This document shows, piece after piece, positions 41,487 through 52,186 of a DNA stretch of 64,000 nt. Position 1 is the first letter of the stretch, and every line of letters starts with the position of its first letter. Source of the DNA: Micractinium sp. NFX-FRZ (taxonomy: Eukaryota; Chlorophyta; Trebouxiophyceae; Chlorellales; Chlorellaceae); NCBI GenBank assembly GCA_029339195.1, contig JAPTJF010000168.1, positions 1 to 64,000 of the forward strand, given 5' to 3'. A program made the translations under genes and the position numbers. The notes below the pieces were generated by a model. It saw only the letters and a program-made list of their open reading frames with translations, searched no databases and was not told the origin of the DNA.

Positions 41487-42889
41487 CACTCCTGCTGCTG
41501 GCGCTGCCGGCGCTGCCTCCTGCGCCTCTCCCTCGCCTCGCTCGCCAGCAGCGTGTAATGTCTGCTGCGGCGATGCCGTCGGCGCAGCAGGCGCACCGGC
41601 GTCGCCCTGCCTGGAGGATGGGCGCAAGGGTGATGCGTGAGGTGGTGGCAGCGTGGCCCCAGGCGGGCCAGCTTGGCCCTGCCTGGAGGGCGGCCGTGAC
41701 GGTGGGCGTGCGCTGCCGGGCAGGCCCAGGTTGGCCAGCGCCGCTGCCGCCATGCGCCCGCCAGCAGCGCCGGCTTGAGTGACCGCAATGACTTCCTGCC
41801 TGCAAGGGCAGCAGGGCACAGGCGGCAAGGTGTGCAAGGCAGTTGTGGCGCCAGCTGTAGCTGACCAGGCGATGCCTTGACACCTCAGGGGTGCACTGCT
41901 CGAGGTGCGCTGCATGTAAGTCGGTGGATCCCTGTGGCAGGCAGCAGAAGGAGCCACCACTGGATTTATGTAGTGTGTGTCATGATGTTGAGGCTGCTTC
42001 CCTGGCCTCACCTACTGCCGGGCCGAGCATCCAGCGCCGCACGGCCCGCCTCGCCGCCCTCCACCGCCTGCAGCCGCAGTTGCACCGCCAACGGTGCCAG
42101 CGGCAGCGGCTGCGCCGGCCCCTGCTGCTGCTCCTGCTGCGCTTCATCATCAGCTGCCGATTGCTGCTCTGCCGAGTGTTGCCCTCCCGCTGGCAGTGCC
42201 GGCTGACAGTGCTGCTCCTCCTGCTCCTGCTGCTGCTGGTCAATTGCAGCGCTCTGCGGGACCGCCTGCGTGGCGTTGACGCCGATGCCCGCACTGCCCT
42301 CCGCTGCAGCTGCCTCTGGATCAGCCGGGTCTACCACAGTCAGGTGGAAGCCAAACACCCGTGCCACCTCTACCAGTGTGCCAACACAGGCCGCCTGCCT
42401 GGCCTGCTCAGCAGCCTGCAGTGCAGCCCGCCGCACCGCTGCCTCGCCTTTGCTGCCCGCCAGCTGCAGCAGTGGCCGCGCAGCTGCCTGTGCAGCCTGC
42501 CCCGCTGCTGCCAGGCCGGCGCGGCTGGCGCTGCCCGCCACCCGCCGCTCATTGGTGGCTCCTAGCCCACCGAGCAAGGAGGACAGAAAAGCTGTGTTTG
42601 GCTTCAGCTGCTGCAGGGGTGCCTGCTCCTGCTGCTCCTGCAGTGGTGGCTTGACGGGCTGTGGCGGAGAGGGAATGGGTATGCGCTGCCGCTTGGAAGC
42701 GGGCTGCTTGGTCTCTGCCTCCTCATTGGCTTCAGGAACTGCTGCTGCAGTCGCCGCCAGCGCTGCTGCTGCCTCTGGGTCTGCAGAGGACGGTATGAGC
42801 GCAGGCGCAGGCGGGTCCGCCCCTGTTGCCGCCTCCGCCGTTGCCGCCGCACTGTGGGCGTCGCCCTGTTCTCCACCGGCTTCTAACAT
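41316..42889 (-). CDS. Unrecognised Ala/Gln-rich protein with basic patch
   Basis: I do not recognise a family. Two exons, 42889-42012 and 41799-41316, join in phase (453 residues). The protein is rich in Ala, Gln, Pro and Glu. A basic SKRQRIP patch near residue 65 could be a nuclear localisation signal. The best-ordered part is about residues 85-175 (NTAFLSSLLGGLG, then Ala/Arg-rich helical sequence and LVEVARVFGFHLTVVDP). The second exon has repeated SRQG-containing segments and a poly-Ala run near the end, finishing in RGRPS. The open frame continues upstream to 43177 without an intron, so a longer N terminus cannot be excluded; the ATG at 42889 was preferred because the upstream part resembles a 5'UTR. 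Head-to-head with RPA1. Confidence 0.6.
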
Positions 42890-43345
42890 GCTTGCTGAGT
42901 ACTGGGCGGCCGCAACCAGGGGGCAAGCAAGGCTGAACAAGAGAACAGTTGCGCAACGGTCCCGACACAGCTCCCGACGTGAAATGGTTATGTGCATGAT
43001 GCGACGCACGCTGCACGCAACAAAGGGCTCTCTCAGCAGGTCTTTGCTGCGATGCGTGCTTCGCGCGGCCCACGCCCGAACTTGATGGACTGAGTTGCAG
43101 CACCTGCATCTTGACACCACTGCCACTGCTTTCAGCAGCGGCGTGCTCCTGAGGGGCTCCTGAGTGCGCTCCGCCAATTCAACTGATCACCGGTGTCTGC
43201 AGCGCTGTGCATGCCTCCTGCACCACCGACTCTGTGATCTTTACCGGCAGGCAACCAAGCGAGCAAGCAGACAGCCTGTCGGCCAGCTTCTCAGCCGGAC
43301 TCCAGCCCCTGCCTGACCCCCTGGTTGGCAAAGCAAGCCTTCAGG
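42890..43345. promoter_or_regulatory. Divergent promoter region, unknown gene / RPA1
   Basis: 456 bp between start codons. No TATA box or E2F-type site was recognised, although RPA1 is usually cell-cycle controlled. The minus-strand frame remains open over part of it. Confidence 0.45.
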
Positions 43346-46300
43346 ATGGCGCTGACTGTCGGCGCCATAGCAGCCCTTGCTACCGGCGGGTCCCTGCCGC
43401 AGCCGCCCACCCTGCAAGTGGCGGGTGCGTGCCCGCCTGCCGGCCGGCCGCCGCCATCTGCACTCACTCCGTCTTGCTCCCTCGCACCCCACTCCCGTGC
43501 CTCCTCTCTCCTCCTGTCTTCCCCAACCTGCAGGCATCAAGCGCCTGCAGAACGCGCAGGCGCAGCAGGACCGCTTCCGAATGCTCGTCAGCGATGGCGA
43601 GTACAGCCACTCGTGCATGCTGGCCACCCAGCTCGCCGACCTGGTGCACTCCAACCAAATCAGGGAGGGTTCCATCTTCGTGCTCAACGACTACATCCGG
43701 AACGAAGTGCAGAACAAGAAGTGAGTCTGGGTGAGAAAGTGCAGTGCCGGGGGCGGACATTGACGCCGCGGGTGCTGCCGCTGTTCTGTGCCACGCAGCG
43801 GCGCCCCCAGCAAGCGAGCGACCTACCCTGCTGCCCCGCGCTGGCCCCCTGCTGCAGCGTGCTGATCGTGCTCAACGTCACAGTGATCCAGGTAGATGCC
43901 GACAAAATCGGAAACCCACAGATCTATGACAAGGTGCACGGCCCAAGCGCTGCGGCGCCCGCCGCCATCGGTGGCCCCGGCGGCGCTCCGGCGCCCCAGT
44001 ACGGCGCCCCGCCTCCCCAGCAGCAGCAGTATGGAGGCCCGCCCGGCGGCGGCTACGGCGCGCCCCCAGGCGGCCCCTATGGTGGCGGCGGCGGCCCCGG
44101 GCCGGGCCCCTATGGCGCCCCGCCCCCCAACAACCAGGGTGCGCGGGCGTTGCGTTTCTGTGGGGCGTTGCATTTTCCGCCGGAAGCCCTGAGCAGCCCC
44201 TGCACCTGCCCTCAGTCCCCCTTGCCCATGCTTGCGCACTATGATGCACATTGGTGGCTGCTTGTGCTGTTCAGCAGGTATGCCAGCCTGATCCTGCCCA
44301 ACTCATCTAGCACCCGCAATCAGCACGGTCATCCCGCTTGCCCCTGGATCCCTGCCCACCCTCCCGGCAGGCCCCAACCAGTATGGCGGACCGCCCGGCG
44401 GCGGCTACGGCGCCCCCCCTCCCAGCGGGCCCTACTCGGTGGCGCCACAGCAGCAGCAGCAGCTGCAGCGCCCGCCCGGCAACCCATACGGCCAGCCGGG
44501 GCCGCAGTACCGCGGCAGTGGGCCAGGTGCTCGGGTTCGACTTGGGGGCATGTTGGCTGGCAACACCTTGCTGGCAACACCTGTGCTGTGTACCCCCTCG
44601 CGAGCCTTAGTCGCTCCCTGTCCTCGCCTGCCCGCCCATCTCCCCGTCCCCAAGTGATGCCCGCCCATGTGCCCACCTCAGCTCTCCCACTCCTGCTCTT
44701 GTGCCCCCCTTGGGCCCCGTGCAGTTGCCCGCAACGAGGCCCCCTCCCACATCATGCCCATCAACGCACTCAACTCGTACCAGAACCGGTGGACCATCAA
44801 GGCACGCGTCACACAGAAGAGCGACATCCGCAGGTGGGCAGGAGGGGGTGCGAGGGTGTGGGAGCGCCCCGTGTGTGTTGGTTGGGTGCTCTGCCCAGCG
44901 TGCAAGCGCAGCCCAGGGGTGACACCGCGGCTCCTGGCCCCTCCCCTCCTCTGAACCCCCGCCTTCCTGCTGCTCCCGCTGTCACCCCTTCCGACCTTGG
45001 AATGGCACCTGCCTCCCCCTGCCCCGCTGCTTGCACCTACGCAGGTACTCCAACGCGCGCGGCGAGGGCCGCTTCTTCTCATTTGACCTGGTGGACGCCC
45101 AGGGGGGAGAGATTCGGGCGGTGGGATGGAACGAGCAGGTGGGGTGCTGAGTGGTGTGCGGGGTGGCTGGGGGTCGCGGGGTCTGGGGCGTGGAATGGAG
45201 GGCAGTGCGTTGGTGGGGCTGCTCTCCGGGGGGGGGGTGGGGAGCGGTTGTCTCCCTGCTTCCTGCTCCCCCCCCCCCATTTCCCTTCCCTGTGCAGGCG
45301 TAACCGTCCCCTTGCACCATCCTGTCCGTTGGCCTCTGCCCCTTGCACTCCCACCGCCCCGCTCATACCTGCTCCGCTCACCGCACACCGCTCCCCCCCT
45401 GCAGTGCGACAAGTGGGACCCGGCTGTGGAGCAGGGCAAGGTGTACCTGATCAGCAAGGGCAGCCTGCGCAACAAGCGGGGCAACTTCAACCAGGTGCGT
45501 GGGCGTGGCAGGGGGGGCGGGGGGCCGGCAAGGCAGGCGTGGTCGGCCGGCGAGGGCGCTGGTGGGGCCTTGAAGCCTGGCATGTAGCAGGGAGGGAGGG
45601 CATGGACTGCGCCGACCGCCCCCACCATCGCCACACACACCACCACCTCCACCACACACACAACCATGCACATCGTACCTCCCTTTCCCCCTGCCTCCGC
45701 CCCCGCAGACGCGTCACCAATACGAGATCCACCTGGAGAACGGGTCACAGGTGGAGCTGTGCGCCGACGAGGAGGACATCCCCCAGATCTTCTTCAACGT
45801 GAGGCAGCACAGCACAGCCAGGCAGCTGGGCAGCACAGCACAAGCATGGCACAGGTGCATGCACGCACGCGGCATACATGCACGCACGCACGCCCTCACA
45901 TACAGCGTTGGGGTGCTTGTTTGCCTGCCTGCCTGCCTGCCTGCCTGCTTGTCGCCACTCACCCCGCCCCTCCTCCCATCCACCCTGCCCCCGTAACTGC
46001 TGCTCCCACTGCTCCCCCCGTGCAGTTCTCCAAGGTTGCCACGGTGGAGGACACGCCCCCCGGCAACATGGTGGACATCTGCGGTGGGTGCCCGCCCCGC
46101 CCTGCTGGCGCCCTGCCGGCCCTCCCTTCCTCGACCGTGGCCCGCCCTGCCTTGCTGTCAGTGCACTGTGCCTGGCGGTGTGGTCTGCCTTCCATCCTTC
46201 TGCTCACGCATGGTCTGCCTGCCCATAGATTGCAACCCCCCCGCCCAGTGCCCATACCTCGCTCCCCACCCTGCAGCTGTGGTTGAGAGCGCCATGGAGT

Positions 46301-49300
46301 GGACCACGCTCATGAAGCGGGACGGCACCGAGACGCAGGTGGGCGGTGCAATGCAATGCTCAGCACATTGGCTGCTCAGCACACGTGGTTGTAGAGCGGT
46401 GGCTTGGCAGGGGCCAATCATGCCCTTGGCTGCCGCCGCCGCCCCGCTGCCTCCACCTTCCTGCCCCACCCCGAGGCTGCCACCCTGAGGCTGCCGCCCT
46501 CACCCGCTGCTGCCCCTGCTGTGCCTGCTGTGCCCGCCCCGCAGAAGCGCTCCATCATCGTGCGCGACGACAGCAACCGCAGCATTGAGCTGACGCTGTG
46601 GGGCAAGTATGTGAATGAGCCGGGGGATGCCATCTTCCAGGTGGGGCAGGCAGCTGGGCAGCTGGGTTGGGCGGGCCAGAGGCATTTGGCAGCCGAGTTG
46701 GCGGGTGCGCTGGGCTGCACTGCAGCATGTGTGTGCCTGCAAACATGTGTGTGCGCGTGTGTGTGTGAGGGGCGAGGGATGAGGTTGGACTGCCAAGTGG
46801 GTGGGTGCAGGCAGGGGTGCAGAACACAGCAGAGCATGCTGCCGCATCCTGCAGGCTGTTGTGGGATGGTGTGGGTGTTGTGCGGATTCCAGCTGGACTG
46901 GCAGGGTGGGCCGGCGGCAGGCCCTGGCGCACGTGCTCGCCCTCACTCCAGCCCCAGGCTGGTCGTCTGCTCCTCGCCCACCTCTGCGCCTGCCTCCCTG
47001 CCGGTTTGGCCGCCCCCGCAGGCGGTCAAGGCGTGCCAGCACCCCGTGATTGCTGTGAAGAACGCGCGGGTGGGGGACTACAACGGCAGGACGCTGTCCA
47101 CCGGTGGGTGGGCTGGCCATCAACAGTCACATGAGAGTGGGGGAAGGAGGCGGCGCTGGTGGTGGAACAGACGGCGCAGAGTGCACTCACATGTTGGAAG
47201 CCGCCTGCCTGTATTTCTCAACCCTCGGTCCCCCTTGCCGCCCTCCCTGGCTTCCCATCACGCTCACTGCCCTCTGCCTCCCCTGCCTATGCCCTGCCTA
47301 TGCCCTGCCCTGCAGTGGCCTCCAGCTCTGTTCTGGTGGACCCCCTGGAGGTGCCCGAGGCCCTGCAGATGAGGCAGTGGTGAGGCGCCTGGCCCCGCTG
47401 CCGCCACCTGGGCCAGCCAAGGGACTGCCAGCCTGGCTGGGAGGCAGAGCCGCGCTTTCAGCCAGCAGTTCTATGATGACAAGCTCTTATGCGCAGCCGC
47501 AATGAAGTCGCTGGTGCTGGCGCTGACATGGCATCGCTGTCAAAACTTTGTTTTTCACATTAGTTCCACGCGCACCGCCAGGCAGTGCCTGGCCGCTCAC
47601 CAGCCTCCCCCGCTTCCCGCCTGCCTGCCCGCTGCCTGCCTGCGTTGTAGGTATGACACCAGCGGCCACACCCTGGCTGCTGACGCCCTGAGCAAGCCCG
47701 GCGGCGGCGGCGGGCGCGACCGGCGCATCACCATCGCCCAGGTGTGTGCTGCACGCATCGCCTCCCCGCTTGGTCCGCTTGCCTCGCTTGCCCTCGGCTC
47801 ACCTGGCTGGCTGGGGCATTCCGTGCAGTTCGGGGTTGTCCGTGCTGAGCCCGAATGCCAGGTGATCAGCTGTCAATCTCTCACTTCTAGAACTGTCTGT
47901 GGCTTTGTGTGTGGCCCCTCCCCTCCCCTGTTCAGATCAAGGATGAGAACCTGGGCATGGGGGAGAAGCCAGACTGGGTGCAGGTGCGGGCTGGGCACAG
48001 CCTGAAGGCCGACGCCTGCTGCCCTGCATGCCTGTTGTGTCGGGGTGCGACGTGGCGCACCCGCATGCGCCCCTTGCCTGTTACAGCTCGTCAGCTGCAG
48101 TCCGTCTCCCTGCTGCCCCCTGCTCCCCTCTGCCCTGCCCTTGCTGCTCCTCTACTGCCTTGCCTCTGTTGCCCTGCACTTGCATCTTCTCTTCATCCGG
48201 CCCTCCCCGCTCATGCCTGCCTGCCTGCCGCCACCTCACCTCACCACATCCCCTCCAGGTGAGCGGCGCGGTGACCTACCTGCGCACCGAGAACATGTGC
48301 TACCCCGCCTGCACCAACAAGGTGGACGGCGGGCGGCAGTGCAACAAGAAGCTGCAGGACAACAACAACGGAGGCTGGTGAGTGAGTGGCAGCTTTGGAG
48401 GTCCAACCCGCGGTGCTGAAACGGCCAGGCTGAGCTGGCCGGGTGGGCATGGTGGCCCCTCTGCGTGCCTGCCTCCCCACTGCCCCCGCTGCTGCAGCAG
48501 TGTGCACGTGGGCTGGGCAGGCATCACCCTGTGCCGTTGTCCACCTGCCTGCTTCCTATCGTGCGCCCACCCGCTCCCGCTCCCGCTCCCCATCTCCCCC
48601 CCCCCCCCCTGGCCAGGCACTGCGAGCGCTGCAACGGCGACTTTGAGCCGGAGTTCAGATACATGCTCAACCTGACGGTGAGTGGGGGAGGGGGTTGAAG
48701 ATGTGGTGACCCTGATGAGGGGTGGTCAGCATGGTAGTTGGGTTGGTGGGCGTTGAACAAAGGAGGGGTGTTCAGACATGTTCGACCTGAGGGGTGGGTG
48801 GAGGCGGGGCGGGGCGGTATATGGGCCCCCGAGGGTGCCGGCCGCTGGCAAACAGCGACTGCCCATGCCCAACCGCTGCCTTGCGACACCCCCGCCCTGC
48901 CCTGCCCTGCCCTGCCCAGACGACTCATTTTTCTCTGCCCCACCATGTTGTCTGCCCCGCCCCCCCGCATCCCCCCGGTCTGCTGCAGCTGTCTGACCAC
49001 ACGGGCGAGGTGTGGGTGACAGCCTTCCAGGAGCAGGGCCTGGAGATCATGGGGCGGCCGGGTGAGCGTGGGGGGAGCACGAGGGAGGGTGGGCAGGCTG
49101 CTTGCGTGGCACTGTCAGGGAGGAGGGGCCGCTGGCAGGGGGGCCGGATTTGGTGGGAGCTGCACCTGCCTGCCCACCTGCCTCGCTCGCCCTTTCAACT
49201 GCCTGCCTGCTCGCCCCTCTCCCGCCGCACCCCTATCCTGCACATCCCGATCCTCCTCACCCTGCTCCACCCGTCCCACCTGCAGCCGCGGAGGTCAGGG

Positions 49301-50777
49301 AGATGCGGGAGACGCTGGGGGACGGGGAGTTCAGCTCCTTCATGTCGGTGAGGCGGCGCTAGGGGCGGGGGCGGGGGGATGGCTTGGCCCGCTGTGGTTC
49401 CCCTCAGGGCTCCCAGCTGCACCTGCTTCAGCATGCGGGACGCCCCCTTCTGTCCCCCTTTTTTGCTACCGAACTTTCAGGGCACTAATGTTCATGATCT
49501 GACGGCGACCAACAAGGCCAGGACTGACCGTTGGCTGTTTCATGCTCCCTTTGGTGTTGGCCCCCTGCAGGACCTCACCTTCCGCCACTACGTGCTAAAG
49601 CTCAAGGTCACCAGCGAGACGTACCAGGACGAGCTCAAGCTGCGCACCAGCGTGCAGACCGTGGCGCAGCCCAACTTTGCGGTGGAGAGCAAGGTGGGTG
49701 TGTTTGCAAGCAGGGGGTGCTGGAGGGGTGCTGGAGCGGTGGGCGGGGGAGCTCGCAAGCAGCGGTGCGGAACCGTGGAGCAGGTTAATCCTACTGTTAC
49801 AACGGAGGCCAAGTTTGGGGTGGTCGGCTGGGGCGGCGGGGCAGGTGGCGTTGGGATGGCGGGTGGCGGGAGGCTGGGGGTGGGCGGGGGTGCGGCCCCA
49901 CTTTGCGGCAGGGGGGAGCAGGCCGGGCTATTGCAACCCGACCTGTTAAGGGCTGATGCACACCTTTGTACCTGCGCACTTTTCAGAGCTCCCTTCCCTC
50001 ACTCACATCCCTCCCTGCCCCCTGCACCGCCATGGCGCCTCCCCTGCGAGCAGAAGCTGCTGGAATTCATTGGGCAGATGGAGCGGGGGGAGGCCCCCTT
50101 TGCCCCCACAGGCGGCCCCCAGCAGCAGCAGCAGCAGGGGTACGGCGGCGGCGGCGGCTACGGTGGTGCGCCCCAGCAGCAGCAGCAGTGGGGCGGCGGC
50201 GGTGGCGGCGGCGGTGGTGGCGGCAAGAGCAGTGCCTGCTACAAGGTACGGGCGGTAGCTGTGCAGACGGTGCTTTTGAACGGTGCTTGAAAAGCACCGC
50301 CTGTGTGCTGCGGTGCGCAGACAGGAAGTGCTTGGAAGTGCTGCGGTGAACAGAGAGTGCTCCTTGCTTGTGCATGACGTGCTGTGCTACCTCGCCTGCC
50401 CCTTTGCACCAACATGTCTCCCTCCCTCGTTTGCTCCCTCATTCTGTTTGCTGCAGTGCGGTGAGGAAGGCCACTTTGCAAGCCGCTGCCCTAACAACCA
50501 GGCCGGCGGCGGTGGCGGCGGCGGCGGTGGCTACGGTGGTGGCGGCGGCGGCGGCTACCAGAACCAGAACCAGGGAGGGTACAACCAGGGCGGAGGCGGT
50601 GGCGGCGGCTACGGGGGAGCACCCCAGGGCGGCGGCGGCGGGTATGGCGGCCCACCTCAGGGCGGCGGCGGCGCCTATGGCGGCGGCGGTGGCTATGGCG
50701 GCGGTGGCGGCTACGGCGGCCCGCCGCAGCAGGGCGGCGGTGGCACTTACGGCGGCCCGCCTGCTGCCTTTATTTGA
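43346..50777 (+). CDS. RPA1: Replication protein A 70-kDa subunit with C-terminal zinc knuckle
   Basis: Large subunit of the nuclear single-strand DNA-binding trimer. Twenty-two exons: 43346-43424, 43534-43720, 43858-44138, 44371-44526, 44725-44833, 45045-45138, 45405-45494, 45709-45798, 46026-46083, 46277-46338, 46545-46640, 47022-47103, 47316-47379, 47651-47741, 47936-47983, 48259-48377, 48617-48677, 48989-49061, 49286-49347, 49571-49693, 50054-50245 and 50457-50777, giving 845 residues. Domains: N-terminal OB fold (1-120), Gly/Pro/Gln linker (125-240), OB folds A (INALNSYQNRWTIKARVT) and B, then C with a zinc ribbon (Cys547, 557, 571, 574). After the usual end comes a Gln/Gly-rich stretch, a CCHC knuckle CYKCGEEGHFASRC (737-750) and a Gly/Tyr-rich tail. 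Plant RPA1 paralogues with a knuckle are of the repair/meiosis type; whether this alga has another RPA1 cannot be seen here. Confidence 0.95.
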
Positions 50778-52186
50778 GGGGCGTTGAGGGCTGCAAGCGC
50801 TGCAGCCGACTAACCTCCCTATGCTCAGGGCCCCCCTTGCTCTGCCTGTGTTTTGGAGGTTGACTTCGGCTCAGGTGCAGCACACATTCACAGGGTAAAC
50901 CACAGCGTGCATGGCATACTTGTTCGTTTCTTTTCTTAGCTAACCGCTTGGGATGCTCTCATGCTCGTGCAAAAACAGAAACGGGGCGCTACTCACGGCG
51001 CGTGGGGCACGCTCAAAAAAGGGGCAGGCATGGCCGATGCTCTGTTGTGCTCTTGATAGGCAGGCCGGCAAGGTTTGCGGCAATGAAAGGGTGGGGTGGA
51101 GAGGCCGGGCCGGACAACGCGTAATTGGAGTGATGGGACGGGGGCTCAGCAGCGGCAGGCAAGCAAGCGTGGGTGTATAAAATGCCAGCGGGGCAGGGAG
51201 GCACACACGGTGGGGCGGCGGCAGAGGGCTCAGGGGCGCCGCGCAACTCGACAAGCAGGGGGTCAAAAATGGAGTGCCAGTTCAGGGAGGGGCAGAGGGA
51301 AAAAGAAGATTGGGGCGGGGGGGAAGGGGGCAGGAGAGCATGGACGGGGGATAGAATGGTCAATATACACACGCAGCACAGCACACACAGGGGTTGCGTG
51401 GGAAACGTCGACAACACATGGGACGTGATCAAGTGTCAGTGGACAGGGGCTGGCATCGCAGCACCGGGCGCGCGCAGGGCAACCGTGGGGCGGGTACGGA
51501 GGGGGAGGGATTGGGGTTTGGGTGGTGTCCTGCGCGAGGCGTTTGGCATCTCTCAACAGCGGCAGGTTGGGGGCGGCCGGATGTTTTGCCAGTGGGGGGG
51601 GCAGCAGAGTCGCACTGCAGCGCCTGGCCCGGCGCAGCCGCTGCTGGTAGCAAGGGCAGCGGCTGGCGCCAGGCCGCAGGGGGGCCTCAGAAAGAGAAGG
51701 GACCCGCGCACTGCGCTGTGCAGCGTGAACAGTGGGGGAGCAAGGGGGCCGCACTGAGGCTGGAGGGAGAGAAGAGGGGCGGGGGGCCAGTGGGTGGGGA
51801 ATCAGGAGATGTGCAGCGAGGGCAAGGAGCTGCCGAAAAGGAGCAGTGCAGCTGGCACGACCGCTGAGCTCAGCTCGGCAGCACAAGGCAAAACAAGGGG
51901 GAAGGCACAACAAGGGGGGTGGGCGCGCAGGCGGAGGCCAAGTGAACGGCTCGGGCAGCCCGCGGCGAGCAGAGGCTCAGCCAGGCCGCAGGCAAGCGGC
52001 GCTGGCCGGGCGCGGGGTGGGGGCGGGGCAGGCCGGGGTACAAAGGCGGAGGTGACGCGAGGCACGCGGCCGGCACGTCAATGGCGCAGCGTGCGTGCCT
52101 TGCAGCCTGCCACCCTGCTGCGCGGCTCTGCGTGCTTTACTCCGCATGGGGTGAGTGAGGCGGCACAGCCCTCCCCACACGTCTCC
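50778..52186. other. Convergent 3' region, RPA1 / HAD hydrolase
   Basis: 1.4 kb between convergent stops, G-rich on the plus strand. Neither a TGTAA signal nor a plausible gene was found; the open frames are low-complexity shadows. Confidence 0.5.

Noticed and set aside
43325..45802. 825-codon open frame across the RPA1 gene
   Set aside because: It reads through introns, mostly out of frame with the OB-fold exons. The spliced model gives a full-length RPA1.
48708..48795. Possible box C/D snoRNA in an RPA1 intron (CTGATGAG ... CTGA)
   Set aside because: The box C has a pyrimidine at the first position, the flanking stem is only about four pairs with an offset, and no guide with a recognisable rRNA target was found.
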